From the NCBI GenBank assembly GCA_027485235.1, contig JAIXRJ010000046.1:186001-250000 (forward strand): 64,000 bases of DNA. The letters run 5' to 3'. A program made the translations under genes and the position numbers. Shown piece by piece: positions 16,504 through 25,708 of the stretch; within the stretch, counting starts at the first letter, position 1; each line of letters opens with the position of its first letter. The DNA is from Comamonadaceae bacterium (GTDB lineage: Bacteria > Pseudomonadota > Gammaproteobacteria > Burkholderiales > Burkholderiaceae_C). The notes beneath the pieces are model-generated. The model saw nothing but the letters and a program-made list of their open reading frames with translations. It made no database searches and was not told where the DNA came from.

Positions 16504-18353
16504 CAAAAGGCTTCCTCGGGCAAGTCGGCACACGTCGGGTCGCGGCTGCTGACCACATTCAGCCAAGCGCCGATCTTGGGCAATTCATAACGGAAGAAGT
16601 AACGGCAGGCGGCGCGGCGGCCCTGGGCGGCAGGCGCATCGTTGCCCACCAAGCTGGCTGCGACATCGAGCCAGATCCAGGCGATCACGGTATGGCCAAA
16701 GGCCTGCAAATACGGCACGGCGTTGGCCAAGGCCTGCGCTGGCTCGGCACCGGCCCAGGCTTGTTGTGTGGCTTGCCCCACTTGATGGAGGGCAGCGCGC
16801 AAGGCGGCCGATTCAGGCGCCCAATCGGCCTCGGCTTTGGCCGCCGTGGCCAGCATGCGCTCGGCCAGCAGCTGCAGGCCCCTGCCGTTTTCCATCAGCA
16901 CCTTGCGTCCCAGCAGGTCCATGGCCTGGATGCCGTGGGTGCCCTCGTGGATCATGTTCAGGCGGTTGTCACGCCAATATTGCTCGACCGGGAAGTCGCG
17001 GGTGTAGCCGTAGCCCCCGTGGATCTGGATGGCCAGGCTGTTGGCTTCCAGACACCATTCACTCGGGAAACTCTTGACGATGGGCGTGAGCACCTCCAGC
17101 AGCAAACGCGCCACATCGGCGTCGTCTGCTGAGCCGGTGTGTTGCTCGTCCACCAAACGGGCGCAGTACAGGGCCAAAGCCAGAGCGCCCTCGCTGTATG
17201 CTTTTTGGGCCAGCAACATGCGCTTGATGTCGGCGTGCTCGATGATGCGCACTTGGGGTTGGCTGGCATCCTTGCCCCCAGCTCCGGTGGGTCGTCCTTG
17301 TGGTCGGTTTTTGGCGTAGTCGAGGCTGGCGTAATAACCGGCCATGCCCAGCATGGTGGCGGCCATGCCCACGCCGATGCGCGCTTCGTTCATCATGTGG
17401 AACATGCAGCGCAGGCCTTCGCCGGGCTTGCCGACGAGGTAAGCCACGGCGCCACTTCCGGCGCCGTCCAAGCCCCCGCCGGCCTCGCCGCGCACCGGGT
17501 ATTTGCCTTCACCAAAGTTCAGCAGTGTGTTGGTCGTGCCGCGCCAACCGCATTTGTGGTTCAGGCCCGCCAGCGCCACGTCGTTGCGCTCGCCGGTGAG
17601 TTGGCCATCGGTGCCCACCAGCTTCTTGGGCACGATGAACAAGGAAATGCCTTTGACGCCCGGCACCAACTGGCCATTCGCGTCAGGAATCTTGGCTAAA
17701 ACCAGGTGAATGATGTTCTCAGAGAGTTCGTGCTCTCCCGACGAGATCCACATCTTGTTGCCCTTGAGGCGGTAGCGGGCACCGAGCGCGTCCGACTCAA
17801 AGCCTTCGCCATCGGGCGCAGCGCGCGTGGTGACATCGCTGAGCGACGAGCCCGCTTGCGGCTCAGACAAGCACATGGTGCCCGAAAATCGGCCCGAAAA
17901 TTCGTTCGCGGCAAATACCTGCTTTTGCAAGTCGGTGCCGTGCACCATGAGCAAATTGGCGTTACCACTGGTGAGCATGCCAGAACCCATGCTGACCGAG
18001 GCCATGGCAAAAAATGCGTTGGCCGCGGCCTCCACCGTGTAGGGCAGTTGCATGCCGCCGATCTCGTAGTCTTGTGCGGCGCTGAGCATCCCGGATTCGG
18101 CATAGGCCTTGTAGGCGTCGTGGGTGGCCTGCGGCAAGATGACTTTTTCGCCATCAAAGTGCGGCTCTTGGGTGTCCACCAAGCGGTTGAATGGGGCGTA
18201 CTTTTCACGCGCAATGCGCTCGCAGGTGTCGAGCACCGCGTCAAAGGTTTCACGCGAGTGGTCGGCAAAGCGCTCGCGGCTTTGCAGGCTTTCAACCTTC
18301 AGCCAGTCGTGCAGCAAAAAATCAACAGTGGGACGCAGGCTCATGACACTCAT
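16503..18353 (-). CDS. Acyl-CoA dehydrogenase with C-terminal domain (DmdC-like)
   Basis: A 616-residue FAD-dependent acyl-CoA dehydrogenase of the long type that resembles DmdC (3-methylmercaptopropionyl-CoA dehydrogenase) and AidB-like enzymes. MCLSEPQAGSSLSDVTTRA binds flavin and substrate, KMWISSGEHE follows, and IHEGTHGIQAMDLLGRK near residue 470 holds the likely catalytic glutamate. An extra C-terminal domain of about 130 residues is typical of this subfamily. An ATG three codons in (18344), behind GGATGAG, may be the true start. It is the first gene of the operon that runs to 12172, just after the terminator of the fadB-thiolase unit. Confidence 0.9.
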   Translation of the reverse strand: MSVMSLRPTVDFLLHDWLKVESLQSRERFADHSRETFDAVLDTCERIAREKYAPFNRLVDTQEPHFDGEKVILPQATHDAYKAYAESGMLSAAQDYEIGGMQLPYTVEAAANAFFAMASVSMGSGMLTSGNANLLMVHGTDLQKQVFAANEFSGRFSGTMCLSEPQAGSSLSDVTTRAAPDGEGFESDALGARYRLKGNKMWISSGEHELSENIIHLVLAKIPDANGQLVPGVKGISLFIVPKKLVGTDGQLTGERNDVALAGLNHKCGWRGTTNTLLNFGEGKYPVRGEAGGGLDGAGSGAVAYLVGKPGEGLRCMFHMMNEARIGVGMAATMLGMAGYYASLDYAKNRPQGRPTGAGGKDASQPQVRIIEHADIKRMLLAQKAYSEGALALALYCARLVDEQHTGSADDADVARLLLEVLTPIVKSFPSEWCLEANSLAIQIHGGYGYTRDFPVEQYWRDNRLNMIHEGTHGIQAMDLLGRKVLMENGRGLQLLAERMLATAAKAEADWAPESAALRAALHQVGQATQQAWAGAEPAQALANAVPYLQAFGHTVIAWIWLDVAASLVGNDAPAAQGRRAACRYFFRYELPKIGAWLNVVSSRDPTCADLPEEAF

Positions 18354-18367
18354 CCAGATTCAAAACA

Positions 18368-18402
18368 TAAAAAAAGGCGGCAGGCACAAGCCAGCCGCCC
18401 TT
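18368..18402 (-). terminator. Intrinsic terminator after the thiolase gene
   Basis: On the minus strand GGCGGC pairs with GCCGCC, and GGC with GCC inside an A-A mismatch around a 4-base loop (18376-18400), followed by seven T. It lies between the thiolase stop and the acyl-CoA dehydrogenase start, so it closes the fadB-thiolase unit and implies a separate promoter for the downstream operon. Confidence 0.85.
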
Positions 18403-18433
18403 CGCGTTGATCAGGCGTCAACGCGCATGCGCA

Positions 18434-19609
18434 TCACAGCACTTCAAAAATGCCGCAGGCGCCCATGCCACCGCCAATGCACATGGTCACCGCCACACGT
18501 TTGGCGCCACGGCGCTTGCCTTCGATCAGGGCGTGACCCGTCAGGCGCTGGCCCGACACACCGTAGGGGTGACCCACCGCGATCGCGCCGCCGTTCACGT
18601 TCAAGCGGTCGGCCGGGATGCCCAGCTTGTCGCGGCAGTACAGCACCTGCACCGCAAACGCTTCGTTCAGCTCCCACAGGTCGATGTCTTGCACCGTGAG
18701 ACCCAGGCGCGCCAGCGCTTTGGGCACGGCGTACACGGGGCCAATGCCCATTTCGTCAGGCTCGCAACCGGCCACGGCAAAACCCAGGAATCGGCCCATG
18801 GGCTTCAAGCCGCGTTGCTCGGCCAGTTTTTCGTCCATCAACACACAAGCGCCGGCGCCATCCGAGAACTGGCTGGCGTTGCCTGCCGACACCAGGCCGC
18901 CGGGCAGCGCTGAGCGAAGACCGCTGATGGCTTCGACGGTGGTGCCTTCGCGCAAACCTTCGTCCACGCTCACGGTCACTTGCTTGGTGGTCATGCCCAT
19001 GACCTTGTCGATCACGCCTTGCGTCACAGTGATGGGGGCGATCTCGTCGTTGAACAAACCGGCGGCTTGCGCGGCGCAGGCTTTTTGCTGACTGGCCGCG
19101 CCATACGCGTCCATCACGTCGCGGCCGATTTTGTAGCGCTTGGCCACTTGCTCGGCGGTTTGCAGCATGTTCCAGTAAATCTCGGGCTTCATCTTGGCCA
19201 AGGCCAAGTCTTGCATCATGTGGGTGTTCATTTCTTGCTGAACGCAAGAGATGCTTTCCACACCACCGGCCACATAAACCTGACCTTCGCCCGCGATGAT
19301 GCGTTGTGCGGCCAAGGCAATGGTTTGCAAGCCCGACGAGCAAAAACGGTTGACGGTCATGCCCGACACCGAGATGGGCAGACCGGCCTTGAGGGCGATC
19401 TGACGGGCGATGTTGGCACCGGTCGCGCCCTCAGGGCTGGCGCAACCCATGATCACGTCTTCGACTTCGGCGGCATCTATGCCAGCGCGGGCCACGGCGT
19501 GTTGCACCGCATGGCCACCCAAGGTGGCCCCGTGGGTCATGTTGAAAGCGCCCTTCCAGCTCTTGGCCAGAGGTGTGCGTACGGTAGATACGATGACAGC
19601 ATTCGTCAT
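18434..19609 (-). CDS. Acetyl-CoA C-acyltransferase (beta-oxidation thiolase)
   Basis: A 391-residue thiolase for the last step of beta-oxidation. The acyl-accepting cysteine is in [10 protein letters not shown] (near residue 90), the histidine in [11 protein letters not shown] (about 350), and the second cysteine in [10 protein letters not shown] near the end. Length and motifs are standard for FadA/AcaB-type degradative thiolases. It follows fadB by 59 bases and is terminated by a hairpin, so fadB and this gene are probably one transcript making the two halves of a trifunctional-like complex. Whether it prefers long or short acyl chains is open. Confidence 0.93.
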   Translation of the reverse strand: MTNAVIVSTVRTPLAKSWKGAFNMTHGATLGGHAVQHAVARAGIDAAEVEDVIMGCASPEGATGANIARQIALKAGLPISVSGMTVNRFCSSGLQTIALAAQRIIAGEGQVYVAGGVESISCVQQEMNTHMMQDLALAKMKPEIYWNMLQTAEQVAKRYKIGRDVMDAYGAASQQKACAAQAAGLFNDEIAPITVTQGVIDKVMGMTTKQVTVSVDEGLREGTTVEAISGLRSALPGGLVSAGNASQFSDGAGACVLMDEKLAEQRGLKPMGRFLGFAVAGCEPDEMGIGPVYAVPKALARLGLTVQDIDLWELNEAFAVQVLYCRDKLGIPADRLNVNGGAIAVGHPYGVSGQRLTGHALIEGKRRGAKRVAVTMCIGGGMGACGIFEVL

Positions 19610-19668
19610 GATGGTCCTTTCAAGTGGGGGACAGCGCTTGAGGTCTGTCTCGCCAAAAATTTAAAAAA

Positions 19669-21780
19669 TCAGTTGAATGTCTTGCCCTCGGCCACCAGAC
19701 GCTGCAACAGCGGTGCGGGTTGCCAGAATTGGGCGTCGTCGAGTGGGTTCTTGGCAAAGCGCTTCATGGCTTCGGCCACGTTGAACAAGCCCAACGTGTC
19801 GGCATACAGCATGGGGCCACCGCGCCAGTAAGGGAAGCCGTAACCGGTGATGTAGACCATGTCGATGTCGCTGGCTTTGCTGGCGATGCCTTCTTCCAAA
19901 ATGTGGCAAGCCTCGTTCACCAAGGCATACACCAAGCGCTGCACGATTTCTTCGTCGGAAATCTTGCGCGGGGTGATGCCCAAAGCGGCGCGGTGTTGTT
20001 CGATCATCTCGACCACCACGGCGCTGGGGATCGCGTCGCGCTTGCCAGCCTGGTAGTCGTACCAGCCTGCGCCAGTTTTTTGGCCGTAGCGGTCCATCTC
20101 GCACAGCAAGTCAGCGGTTTTGCTGTACTTGAGGTTGGGTTTTTCGGTGTAGCGGCGCTTGCGGATCGCCCAGCCAATGTCGTTGCCCGCCAAATCGCCC
20201 ATGCGGAAGGGGCCCATGGCAAAGCCGAACTTTTCGACCGCTTTGTCCACTTGCGCGGGGGTGCAGCCCTCTTCGATCAGGAAACCGGCTTGGCGGCTGT
20301 ACTGCTCGATCATGCGGTTGCCGATGAAGCCATCGCACACACCTGAAACCACCGAGGTTTTCTTGATTTTTTTGCCGATGGCCATGACGGTGGCCATGAC
20401 GTCTTTGGCAGTTTGCGCGCCGCGCACCACTTCGAGCAACTTCATCACGTTGGCGGGGCTGAAGAAGTGCATGCCGACCACGTCTTGAGGACGCTTGGTG
20501 AAGTTGGCGATCTGGTTCACGTCCAAGGTGGAAGTGTTGGAGGCCAAGATGGCGCCTGGCTTCATCACTTCGTCGAGTTTCTTGAAGACAGCTTCTTTCA
20601 CGCCCATTTCTTCGAACACGGCTTCGATCACCAAGTCGGCTTGGCCAATGTCGTCGTAGCTCAGTGTGGTGCTGAGCAAGGCCATGCGCTGCTCGTATTT
20701 GTCTTGTTTGAGCTTGCCCTTTTTGACTTGGGCTTCGTAGTTTTTGCGGATGGTGGCCACACCACGGTCCAGCGCGTCTTGTTTCATTTCGAGCATCTTG
20801 ACCGGGATGCCCGCGTTCAAGAAGTTCATCGAGATGCCACCGCCCATGGTGCCTGCACCAATCACGGCCACGCTCTGGATGTTGCGCTGGGGGGTGTCGC
20901 TGGGCACGTCTGCGATCTTGCTGGCAGCACGGTCGGCCATGAAGATGTGGCGCAGTGCCCGGCTTTCAGGGGTGAACATGAGGTTGGTGAAAATTTCTCG
21001 CTCCAACACCATGCCGTCTTCGAACTTCTTCTGGGTGGCCGCTTCCACGGCGTCCACGCATTTTTCAGGCGCAGGCAGGTTTTTGGCCATGCCCTTGACC
21101 ATGTTGCGGGTGAACTGGAAATACGCATCACCCTGCACATGCTTGCAAGGCAAATTGCGCACCAGGGGCAATGGCGCACCGTCCGCATGCGCGGCAGCCA
21201 CTTTGCGGGCCATGGCCAAGGCTTCTTCAGGCAAGCTCTCAGCCGACTGGGCCATGGCATCAAACAGTTTTTGGCCAGGCAACATGGCCAGCATGTCGCT
21301 CTGGATGGCTTCGCCACTGACGATCATGTTGAGCGCCGCTTCCACGCCAATCACGCGGGGCAGGCGCTGGGTACCACCTGCGCCGGGGATCAAGCCCAAC
21401 TTGACTTCGGGCAGCGCAATCGAGGTGCCAGGCGCTGCGATGCGGTAGTGGCAACCCAGAGCCAGCTCCAAACCGCCGCCCATGGCGACCGAGTGAATGG
21501 CCGCCACCACCGGTTTGGCCGAGTTTTCGCAAGCGCGGATCACGCTCAGCAAATTGGGTTCTTGGGTCGCTTTGGGCGAACCGAATTCGCGGATGTCGGC
21601 GCCGCCCGAGAAGGCTTTGCCGCCGCCCGTGATGACCACGGCCTTGACAGCCGCGTCGTTGTTGGCTTTTTCCAAACCATCGGTGATGCCGATGCGGGTG
21701 GACAGACCCAAACCGTTGACGGGCGGGTTCATCAGCGTGATGACCGCGACATCACCCTGGACTTTGTATTCAGCTGTCAT
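19669..21780 (-). CDS. FadB-like enoyl-CoA hydratase / 3-hydroxyacyl-CoA dehydrogenase
   Basis: A 703-residue bifunctional enzyme. The N-terminal crotonase domain (about 1-190) has the oxyanion segments AFSGGADIREFG and AMGGGLELALG and the catalytic glutamate of PEVKLGLIPGAGGTQRLPR. The dehydrogenase domain begins with the NAD motif GAGTMGGGIS near residue 305, and GMHFFSPANVMKLLEVV carries the catalytic histidine. C-terminal 3HCDH domains follow. The start has a ribosome-binding site (AAAGGAAG). A 14-base inverted repeat (AACGA-CCGT-TCGTT) lies 34 bases upstream and suggests control by a TetR-family regulator, as is common for beta-oxidation genes. Confidence 0.92.
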   Translation of the reverse strand: MTAEYKVQGDVAVITLMNPPVNGLGLSTRIGITDGLEKANNDAAVKAVVITGGGKAFSGGADIREFGSPKATQEPNLLSVIRACENSAKPVVAAIHSVAMGGGLELALGCHYRIAAPGTSIALPEVKLGLIPGAGGTQRLPRVIGVEAALNMIVSGEAIQSDMLAMLPGQKLFDAMAQSAESLPEEALAMARKVAAAHADGAPLPLVRNLPCKHVQGDAYFQFTRNMVKGMAKNLPAPEKCVDAVEAATQKKFEDGMVLEREIFTNLMFTPESRALRHIFMADRAASKIADVPSDTPQRNIQSVAVIGAGTMGGGISMNFLNAGIPVKMLEMKQDALDRGVATIRKNYEAQVKKGKLKQDKYEQRMALLSTTLSYDDIGQADLVIEAVFEEMGVKEAVFKKLDEVMKPGAILASNTSTLDVNQIANFTKRPQDVVGMHFFSPANVMKLLEVVRGAQTAKDVMATVMAIGKKIKKTSVVSGVCDGFIGNRMIEQYSRQAGFLIEEGCTPAQVDKAVEKFGFAMGPFRMGDLAGNDIGWAIRKRRYTEKPNLKYSKTADLLCEMDRYGQKTGAGWYDYQAGKRDAIPSAVVVEMIEQHRAALGITPRKISDEEIVQRLVYALVNEACHILEEGIASKASDIDMVYITGYGFPYWRGGPMLYADTLGLFNVAEAMKRFAKNPLDDAQFWQPAPLLQRLVAEGKTFN

Positions 21781-21813
21781 GCTGGACTTCCTTTGCGTGA
21801 AAAGTTAAAAAAG

Positions 21814-21827
21814 AACGACCGTTCGTT
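21814..21827. promoter_or_regulatory. Inverted repeat AACGA-N4-TCGTT before fadB, putative TetR-family operator
   Basis: AACGACCGTTCGTT forms a perfect 5-base inverted repeat around CCGT, flanked by A and T tracts. It lies 34-47 bases before the fadB ATG and just downstream of a weak TACAAA hexamer on the minus strand, a good position for a repressor. The pattern resembles known operators of TetR-type fatty acid regulators. No such regulator gene is in the window. Confidence 0.55.
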
Positions 21828-21858
21828 TTTTCCGGTGATTGTAGACACAAATCCTCGC

Positions 21859-21894
21859 CTTGCGGCAAGGTTTTGTCGCCACAGAGACGTGGCA
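21859..21894. other. Two small stem-loops between livF and fadB
   Basis: CCTTG-CGG-CAAGG (21859-21871) and GCCAC-AGAGAC-GTGGC (21879-21894) lie directly after the livF stop. Neither is followed by T residues on the minus strand, so this is at best a weak or factor-dependent end to the liv transcript. Confidence 0.35.
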
Positions 21895-21903
21895 AAGCTT
21901 GAA

Positions 21904-22599
21904 TCAAACCTCGAGCCATTCTTTGCGGACGTAGCTGTTGGCCCTGAGTTCATCGGGGGGCCCCTCGAACACGATGGCGCCATGGCCCATGACCAAGGTC
22001 CGGTCGGAGATGCTCATGGCGATTGTCAGTTTCTGTTCGATCAGCAACACCGAGACCCCTTTCGCCTTCAGGCTGTGCAGAAATTGACCCACCAGTGCCA
22101 CCATTTTGGGGGCCAAGCCCTCGGTGGGCTCGTCGATGATGATGAGATCGGGGTCCCCCATCAGGGTGCGACACAAGGTGAGCATTTGCTGTTCGCCACC
22201 GGACAGCACCCCGGCTTCGGTGTGCTCACGCACTTTGAGGCGCGGGAACATGGCGAACATGTCGTCAAAAGACCAACGGCCGTTTTGTCCGCTGCGTTTC
22301 TGGCCCAGTTGCAGGTTTTGGCTCACGGTCAACTTGGGGAAAATCTCTCGGTTTTCAGGCACATAGCCCACGCCCAGATGGGCGATTTCATAGGCTTTTT
22401 TGCCCTGGATGGGCTGCCCCTTCCAGTCAATGCGGCCCTCGCACTCCACCAAACCCATGATGGCCTTGGCCGTGGTGGAGCGGCCCGAGCCATTGCGGCC
22501 GAGCAAGGCCACGATCTCGCCCTGCCCCACCTCAAAATTAACGCCATGCAGCACATGACTTTTGCCGTAATAGGCATGAAGATTGTCAATTTGCAGCAT
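21904..22599 (-). CDS. Branched-chain-type ABC transporter ATP-binding protein (LivF-like)
   Basis: A 231-residue ATPase of the LivF type, the second of the two ATPases of a HAAT (branched-chain amino acid/carboxylate) importer. The Walker A motif reads GRNGSGRST (34-42): arginine 40 replaces the usual lysine. The other motifs are intact: Q-loop region VPENREIF, signature LSGGEQQML, Walker B LIIIDEPTEGL and the switch region LLIEQKL, in which glutamine replaces the switch histidine as in other LivF proteins. Its start overlaps the livG stop by ATGA. In this genomic setting the transporter probably brings in the carboxylic acid degraded by the neighbouring enzymes. Confidence 0.9.
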   Translation of the reverse strand: MLQIDNLHAYYGKSHVLHGVNFEVGQGEIVALLGRNGSGRSTTAKAIMGLVECEGRIDWKGQPIQGKKAYEIAHLGVGYVPENREIFPKLTVSQNLQLGQKRSGQNGRWSFDDMFAMFPRLKVREHTEAGVLSGGEQQMLTLCRTLMGDPDLIIIDEPTEGLAPKMVALVGQFLHSLKAKGVSVLLIEQKLTIAMSISDRTLVMGHGAIVFEGPPDELRANSYVRKEWLEV

Positions 22600-23369
22600 C
22601 AGTGGCCCCCTACTTGGCTGTCTGCGACGGGAGAGCCCAAATAAGCTTCCTGCACTTTCGCGTTGGCCCGCACGGCATCTGGCGTGTCAAAGGCAATGAC
22701 TTCGCCATACACCACCACCGCGATCTTGTCGGCCAGGCCAAACACCACACCCATGTCGTGCTCCACCGTCAGCAAAGTTTTGCCCACGGTGACGTCTTTG
22801 ATCAGTTGGATGAATCGCGAGGTCTCGCTCTTGCTCATGCCCGCCGTGGGTTCGTCCAGCAAAATCACATCCGAGCCGCCCGCGATGGTCACGCCGATTT
22901 CCAGCGCCCGCTGCTCGGCATAGGTCAAGTTCACCGCCAGCACATCGCGTTTTTTGTCCAGATGGATCATGTCCAACAACTCGTCGGTGCGCTCGTTGGC
23001 GTCTTTCAATCCAGACAGGAACTTGAAAAAACTGTACTTGTAGCCCAGGCTCCAAAGCACTGCACAGCGCAAGTTCTCAAACACACTCAACTTGGGAAAG
23101 ATGTTGGTGATTTGGAAACTGCGCGACAGCCCCATGCGGTTGATTTCATAAGGCGTTTTGTTCTGGATGGCCTGGCCACCGAGCAGGATGTCGCCGCTGG
23201 TGGGGCCAAAGCGGCCACTGATCAGGTTGAACAGCGTGGATTTGCCTGCGCCATTGGGGCCGATCACCGCCACACGTTCCCCGGCATTCACGGCCAAATT
23301 CACGCCACGGATGATTTCGGTCTTGCCGAAATTCTTGCGCAGGTCCCGCAGTTCCAAGGCGTAACTCAT
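22599..23369 (-). CDS. Branched-chain-type ABC transporter ATP-binding protein (LivG-like)
   Basis: A 256-residue LivG-type ATPase. Walker A is the normal GPNGAGKST, the signature region reads NLTYAEQRALEIG, and Walker B is VILLDEPTAGM, followed by the switch histidine in TVEHDMG. The frame continues upstream to 23501, but the ATG at 23369 overlaps the livM stop (ATGA) and gives the proper N-terminus (MSYALELRDL). Unlike its partner LivF it keeps the Walker A lysine, so the pair may be functionally asymmetric. Confidence 0.92.
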   Translation of the reverse strand: MSYALELRDLRKNFGKTEIIRGVNLAVNAGERVAVIGPNGAGKSTLFNLISGRFGPTSGDILLGGQAIQNKTPYEINRMGLSRSFQITNIFPKLSVFENLRCAVLWSLGYKYSFFKFLSGLKDANERTDELLDMIHLDKKRDVLAVNLTYAEQRALEIGVTIAGGSDVILLDEPTAGMSKSETSRFIQLIKDVTVGKTLLTVEHDMGVVFGLADKIAVVVYGEVIAFDTPDAVRANAKVQEAYLGSPVADSQVGGH

Positions 23370-24658
23370 CAGGCCGTTTCCCTTCGTTTGATTTCTTTTT
23401 CGATGTCGGTCTGGATGACGCCCCAGTCTCGGGCGAACTGACGTCTGGCCAACTCGAAAAGACCCAGGCCCGTGAGCATGACAAAGGCAGAGCCAAACCA
23501 ACTGTCCAGGCTCTTGGCGTTCAGGGTGGCCCCCATGAATTTGACGGTGTCGCCCAAAGCCGAATTGAGTTGCAGGTGGTAAACCATCTCGATCATGGCC
23601 CCGGCCCCTGCGAGCATGACGATGGCGGTCAAGCCCAGGCCGAGGTAACTGGCCCAGATTTGGCGCAGCTTGCCAAACTTGGCCACCCGAAGGTTCATCA
23701 TGATCAGGCTGGCAATGCCGCCCGGCGCGTACATCACCATGAACAAGAACACCAGACCCAAGTACAACAGCCAGGCTTTGGTCAGTTCGGACAGCAGCAC
23801 AAAGGCAATGATCATCAACACCGCGCCGATGATGGGGCCGAAAAAAAAGGTGGCTCCGCCCAAAAAGGTGAACAGCAAATAAGCGCCCGAGCGCCCTGCT
23901 CCGACCACCTCGGCCGTCACGATCTCGAAGTTCAGGGCAGCCAAACCGCCCGCGATGCCCGCAAAAAAGCCCGAGATGATGAAGGCCATGTAGCGCACGC
24001 GCTGGGTGTTGTAGCCGATGAACTCGACCCGCTCGGGGTTGTCGCGCACGGCATTCAAAATGCGGCCCAGCGGCGTTTGCGTGAAGGCGTACATGAGCGC
24101 CACACAGACAAAGGTGTAGACGGCAATCAGGTAATACACCTGAATTTGGGGGCCGTAGCTGATGCCAAAGAAAGGCTGACCTGCCACCCGGTTGCCAGAC
24201 ACACCCGCTTCACCCCCGAAAAACTCAGAAAACATCAGCGACATGGCAAACACCAACTCGGCCACACCCAGTGTGATCATGGCAAACGGCGTGCCCGATT
24301 TGCGGGTGGTCACCCAGCCCAGCAAGATGGCAAAGCCCATGCCGGTCACGCCGCCCACAATGGGCAAGAGGCTCACGGGCATGTTCAAGTGGCCGCCACT
24401 CACGGCATTGAGCGCGTGGATGGCCATGTAAGAACCCAGTCCGGTGTAGACCGCATGGCCAAAGCTGAGCATGCCGCCTTGGCCCAGCAGGATGTTGTAG
24501 GACAGGCAGGCGATGATGGCGATGCCCATTTGCGCCAACATGGTCACGGACAGGTTGCTGGTGAAGACCAGCGGCGCCGCCAGCAACACCAGTGCAAACA
24601 GGCTCCAAATGACCCAGCGGCCCACCTTGTAAGGTTTGAATTGGCAAACGGCTGCCAT
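23369..24658 (-). CDS. Branched-chain-type ABC transporter permease (LivM-like, extended)
   Basis: A 429-residue LivM-type inner-membrane permease. The core (residues about 15-330) has the usual membrane helices and LSFGHAVYTGLGSYMA motif near 64-79. A C-terminal extension of about 100 residues (331-429) adds two predicted membrane helices (about 337-356 and 387-403) and a charged tail ending EKEIKRRETA. Ordinary LivM proteins are about 300-350 residues. It follows livH by 3 bases and overlaps livG by 4, so the four transporter genes form one operon. Confidence 0.9.
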   Translation of the reverse strand: MAAVCQFKPYKVGRWVIWSLFALVLLAAPLVFTSNLSVTMLAQMGIAIIACLSYNILLGQGGMLSFGHAVYTGLGSYMAIHALNAVSGGHLNMPVSLLPIVGGVTGMGFAILLGWVTTRKSGTPFAMITLGVAELVFAMSLMFSEFFGGEAGVSGNRVAGQPFFGISYGPQIQVYYLIAVYTFVCVALMYAFTQTPLGRILNAVRDNPERVEFIGYNTQRVRYMAFIISGFFAGIAGGLAALNFEIVTAEVVGAGRSGAYLLFTFLGGATFFFGPIIGAVLMIIAFVLLSELTKAWLLYLGLVFLFMVMYAPGGIASLIMMNLRVAKFGKLRQIWASYLGLGLTAIVMLAGAGAMIEMVYHLQLNSALGDTVKFMGATLNAKSLDSWFGSAFVMLTGLGLFELARRQFARDWGVIQTDIEKEIKRRETA

Positions 24659-24661
24659 GAC

Positions 24662-25696
24662 TTAACCCTCCCGTTTGCCCAAAAGACCCTTGGGCCGGAA
24701 GATCAAAATCAGCACCAAAAACAGGTAGGGCAAGATGGGCGCGACCTGCGACAGCGTGAGCTTGGCAAACGCGTTTTCTTGGGTGGCTGCCGACAAAACC
24801 CAGCCCATGTCCTTGGCCAAGGTCAAAAATGAATAGTCAATCGCCACGGCGAAGGTCTGGATCACGCCAATCAGGATCGACGCCAGGAAAGCGCCTGACA
24901 AGGACCCCACGCCGCCCACCACCACCACCACGAAGATGACCGAGCCCACGGTGGCCGCCATGGCCGGTTCCGTCACAAAGGTGCTGCCGCCAATCACGCC
25001 GGCCAGACCTGCCAGCCCTGTGCCTACGCCAAACACCAGCATGAACACGCGTGGCACGTTGTGGCCCAAAGACTCCACCATTTCGGGGTGCGTCAAGGCC
25101 GCCTGAATGACCAAACCAATGCGGGTCCGGGTGAGCAAAAGCCACAAAGACACCAACATCAAAAGCGCCACCAGCATCATGAAGCCGCGTGTGGCCGGGA
25201 ACGGCGAACACACCACACGAATGGCCGCATCGGCGGCACTGCACATCTCGGCGGGCGCAGCGCCCCAGACCATGCTCAAGCCGTTGGCCGAGTGGTTGAT
25301 CAGCGTGAAGGCTGAGCTGCGCAAAATTTCGGGCGGCGGAAATTCGACCGCCGTGCGGCCCCAGACCAATTGCACCAACTCCAGCACCACGTAGGACAAG
25401 CCAAAAGTGACCAGCAATTCGGGGACATGGCCAAAGGGGTGGACTTTGCGCAGCGTCAGGCGCTCAAACAAGGCGCCGCAGGCCCCGACCAAAAGGGGTG
25501 CAATGACCAAGGCTGGCCAAAAGCCGACCCACTGGGAAATGGTGTAACCGAAATAAGCGCCCACCATGTAAAAGCTGGCGTGCGCAAAATTGAGCACGCC
25601 CATCATGCTGAATATCAGCGTCAGCCCGGAGCTGAGCATGAACAGCAACAGCCCGTAACTGAGGCCGTTGAGCATGGAGATGATGAACAACTCCAT
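24662..25696 (-). CDS. Branched-chain-type ABC transporter permease (LivH-like)
   Basis: A 344-residue LivH-type permease with about eight membrane helices. LSSGLTLIFSMMGVLNFAHA is the family signature near the N-terminus. A hydrophilic insert around residues 125-165 contains several cysteines (AAPAEMCSAADAAIRVVCSP). It is the first gene of the H-M-G-F set. No periplasmic binding protein gene is adjacent, so that component must lie outside this window or be shared. A perfect 15-base palindrome lies 13 bases before the ATG. Confidence 0.9.
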   Translation of the reverse strand: MELFIISMLNGLSYGLLLFMLSSGLTLIFSMMGVLNFAHASFYMVGAYFGYTISQWVGFWPALVIAPLLVGACGALFERLTLRKVHPFGHVPELLVTFGLSYVVLELVQLVWGRTAVEFPPPEILRSSAFTLINHSANGLSMVWGAAPAEMCSAADAAIRVVCSPFPATRGFMMLVALLMLVSLWLLLTRTRIGLVIQAALTHPEMVESLGHNVPRVFMLVFGVGTGLAGLAGVIGGSTFVTEPAMAATVGSVIFVVVVVGGVGSLSGAFLASILIGVIQTFAVAIDYSFLTLAKDMGWVLSAATQENAFAKLTLSQVAPILPYLFLVLILIFRPKGLLGKREG

Positions 25697-25708
25697 CAGA
25701 TACTTTCC

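Noticed and set aside
20413..22644. 743-codon plus-strand frame opposite fadB and livF
   Set aside because: It is a G+C-driven antisense shadow; the minus-strand genes have all family motifs, and the shadow product is rich in His, Gln and Gly without domains.
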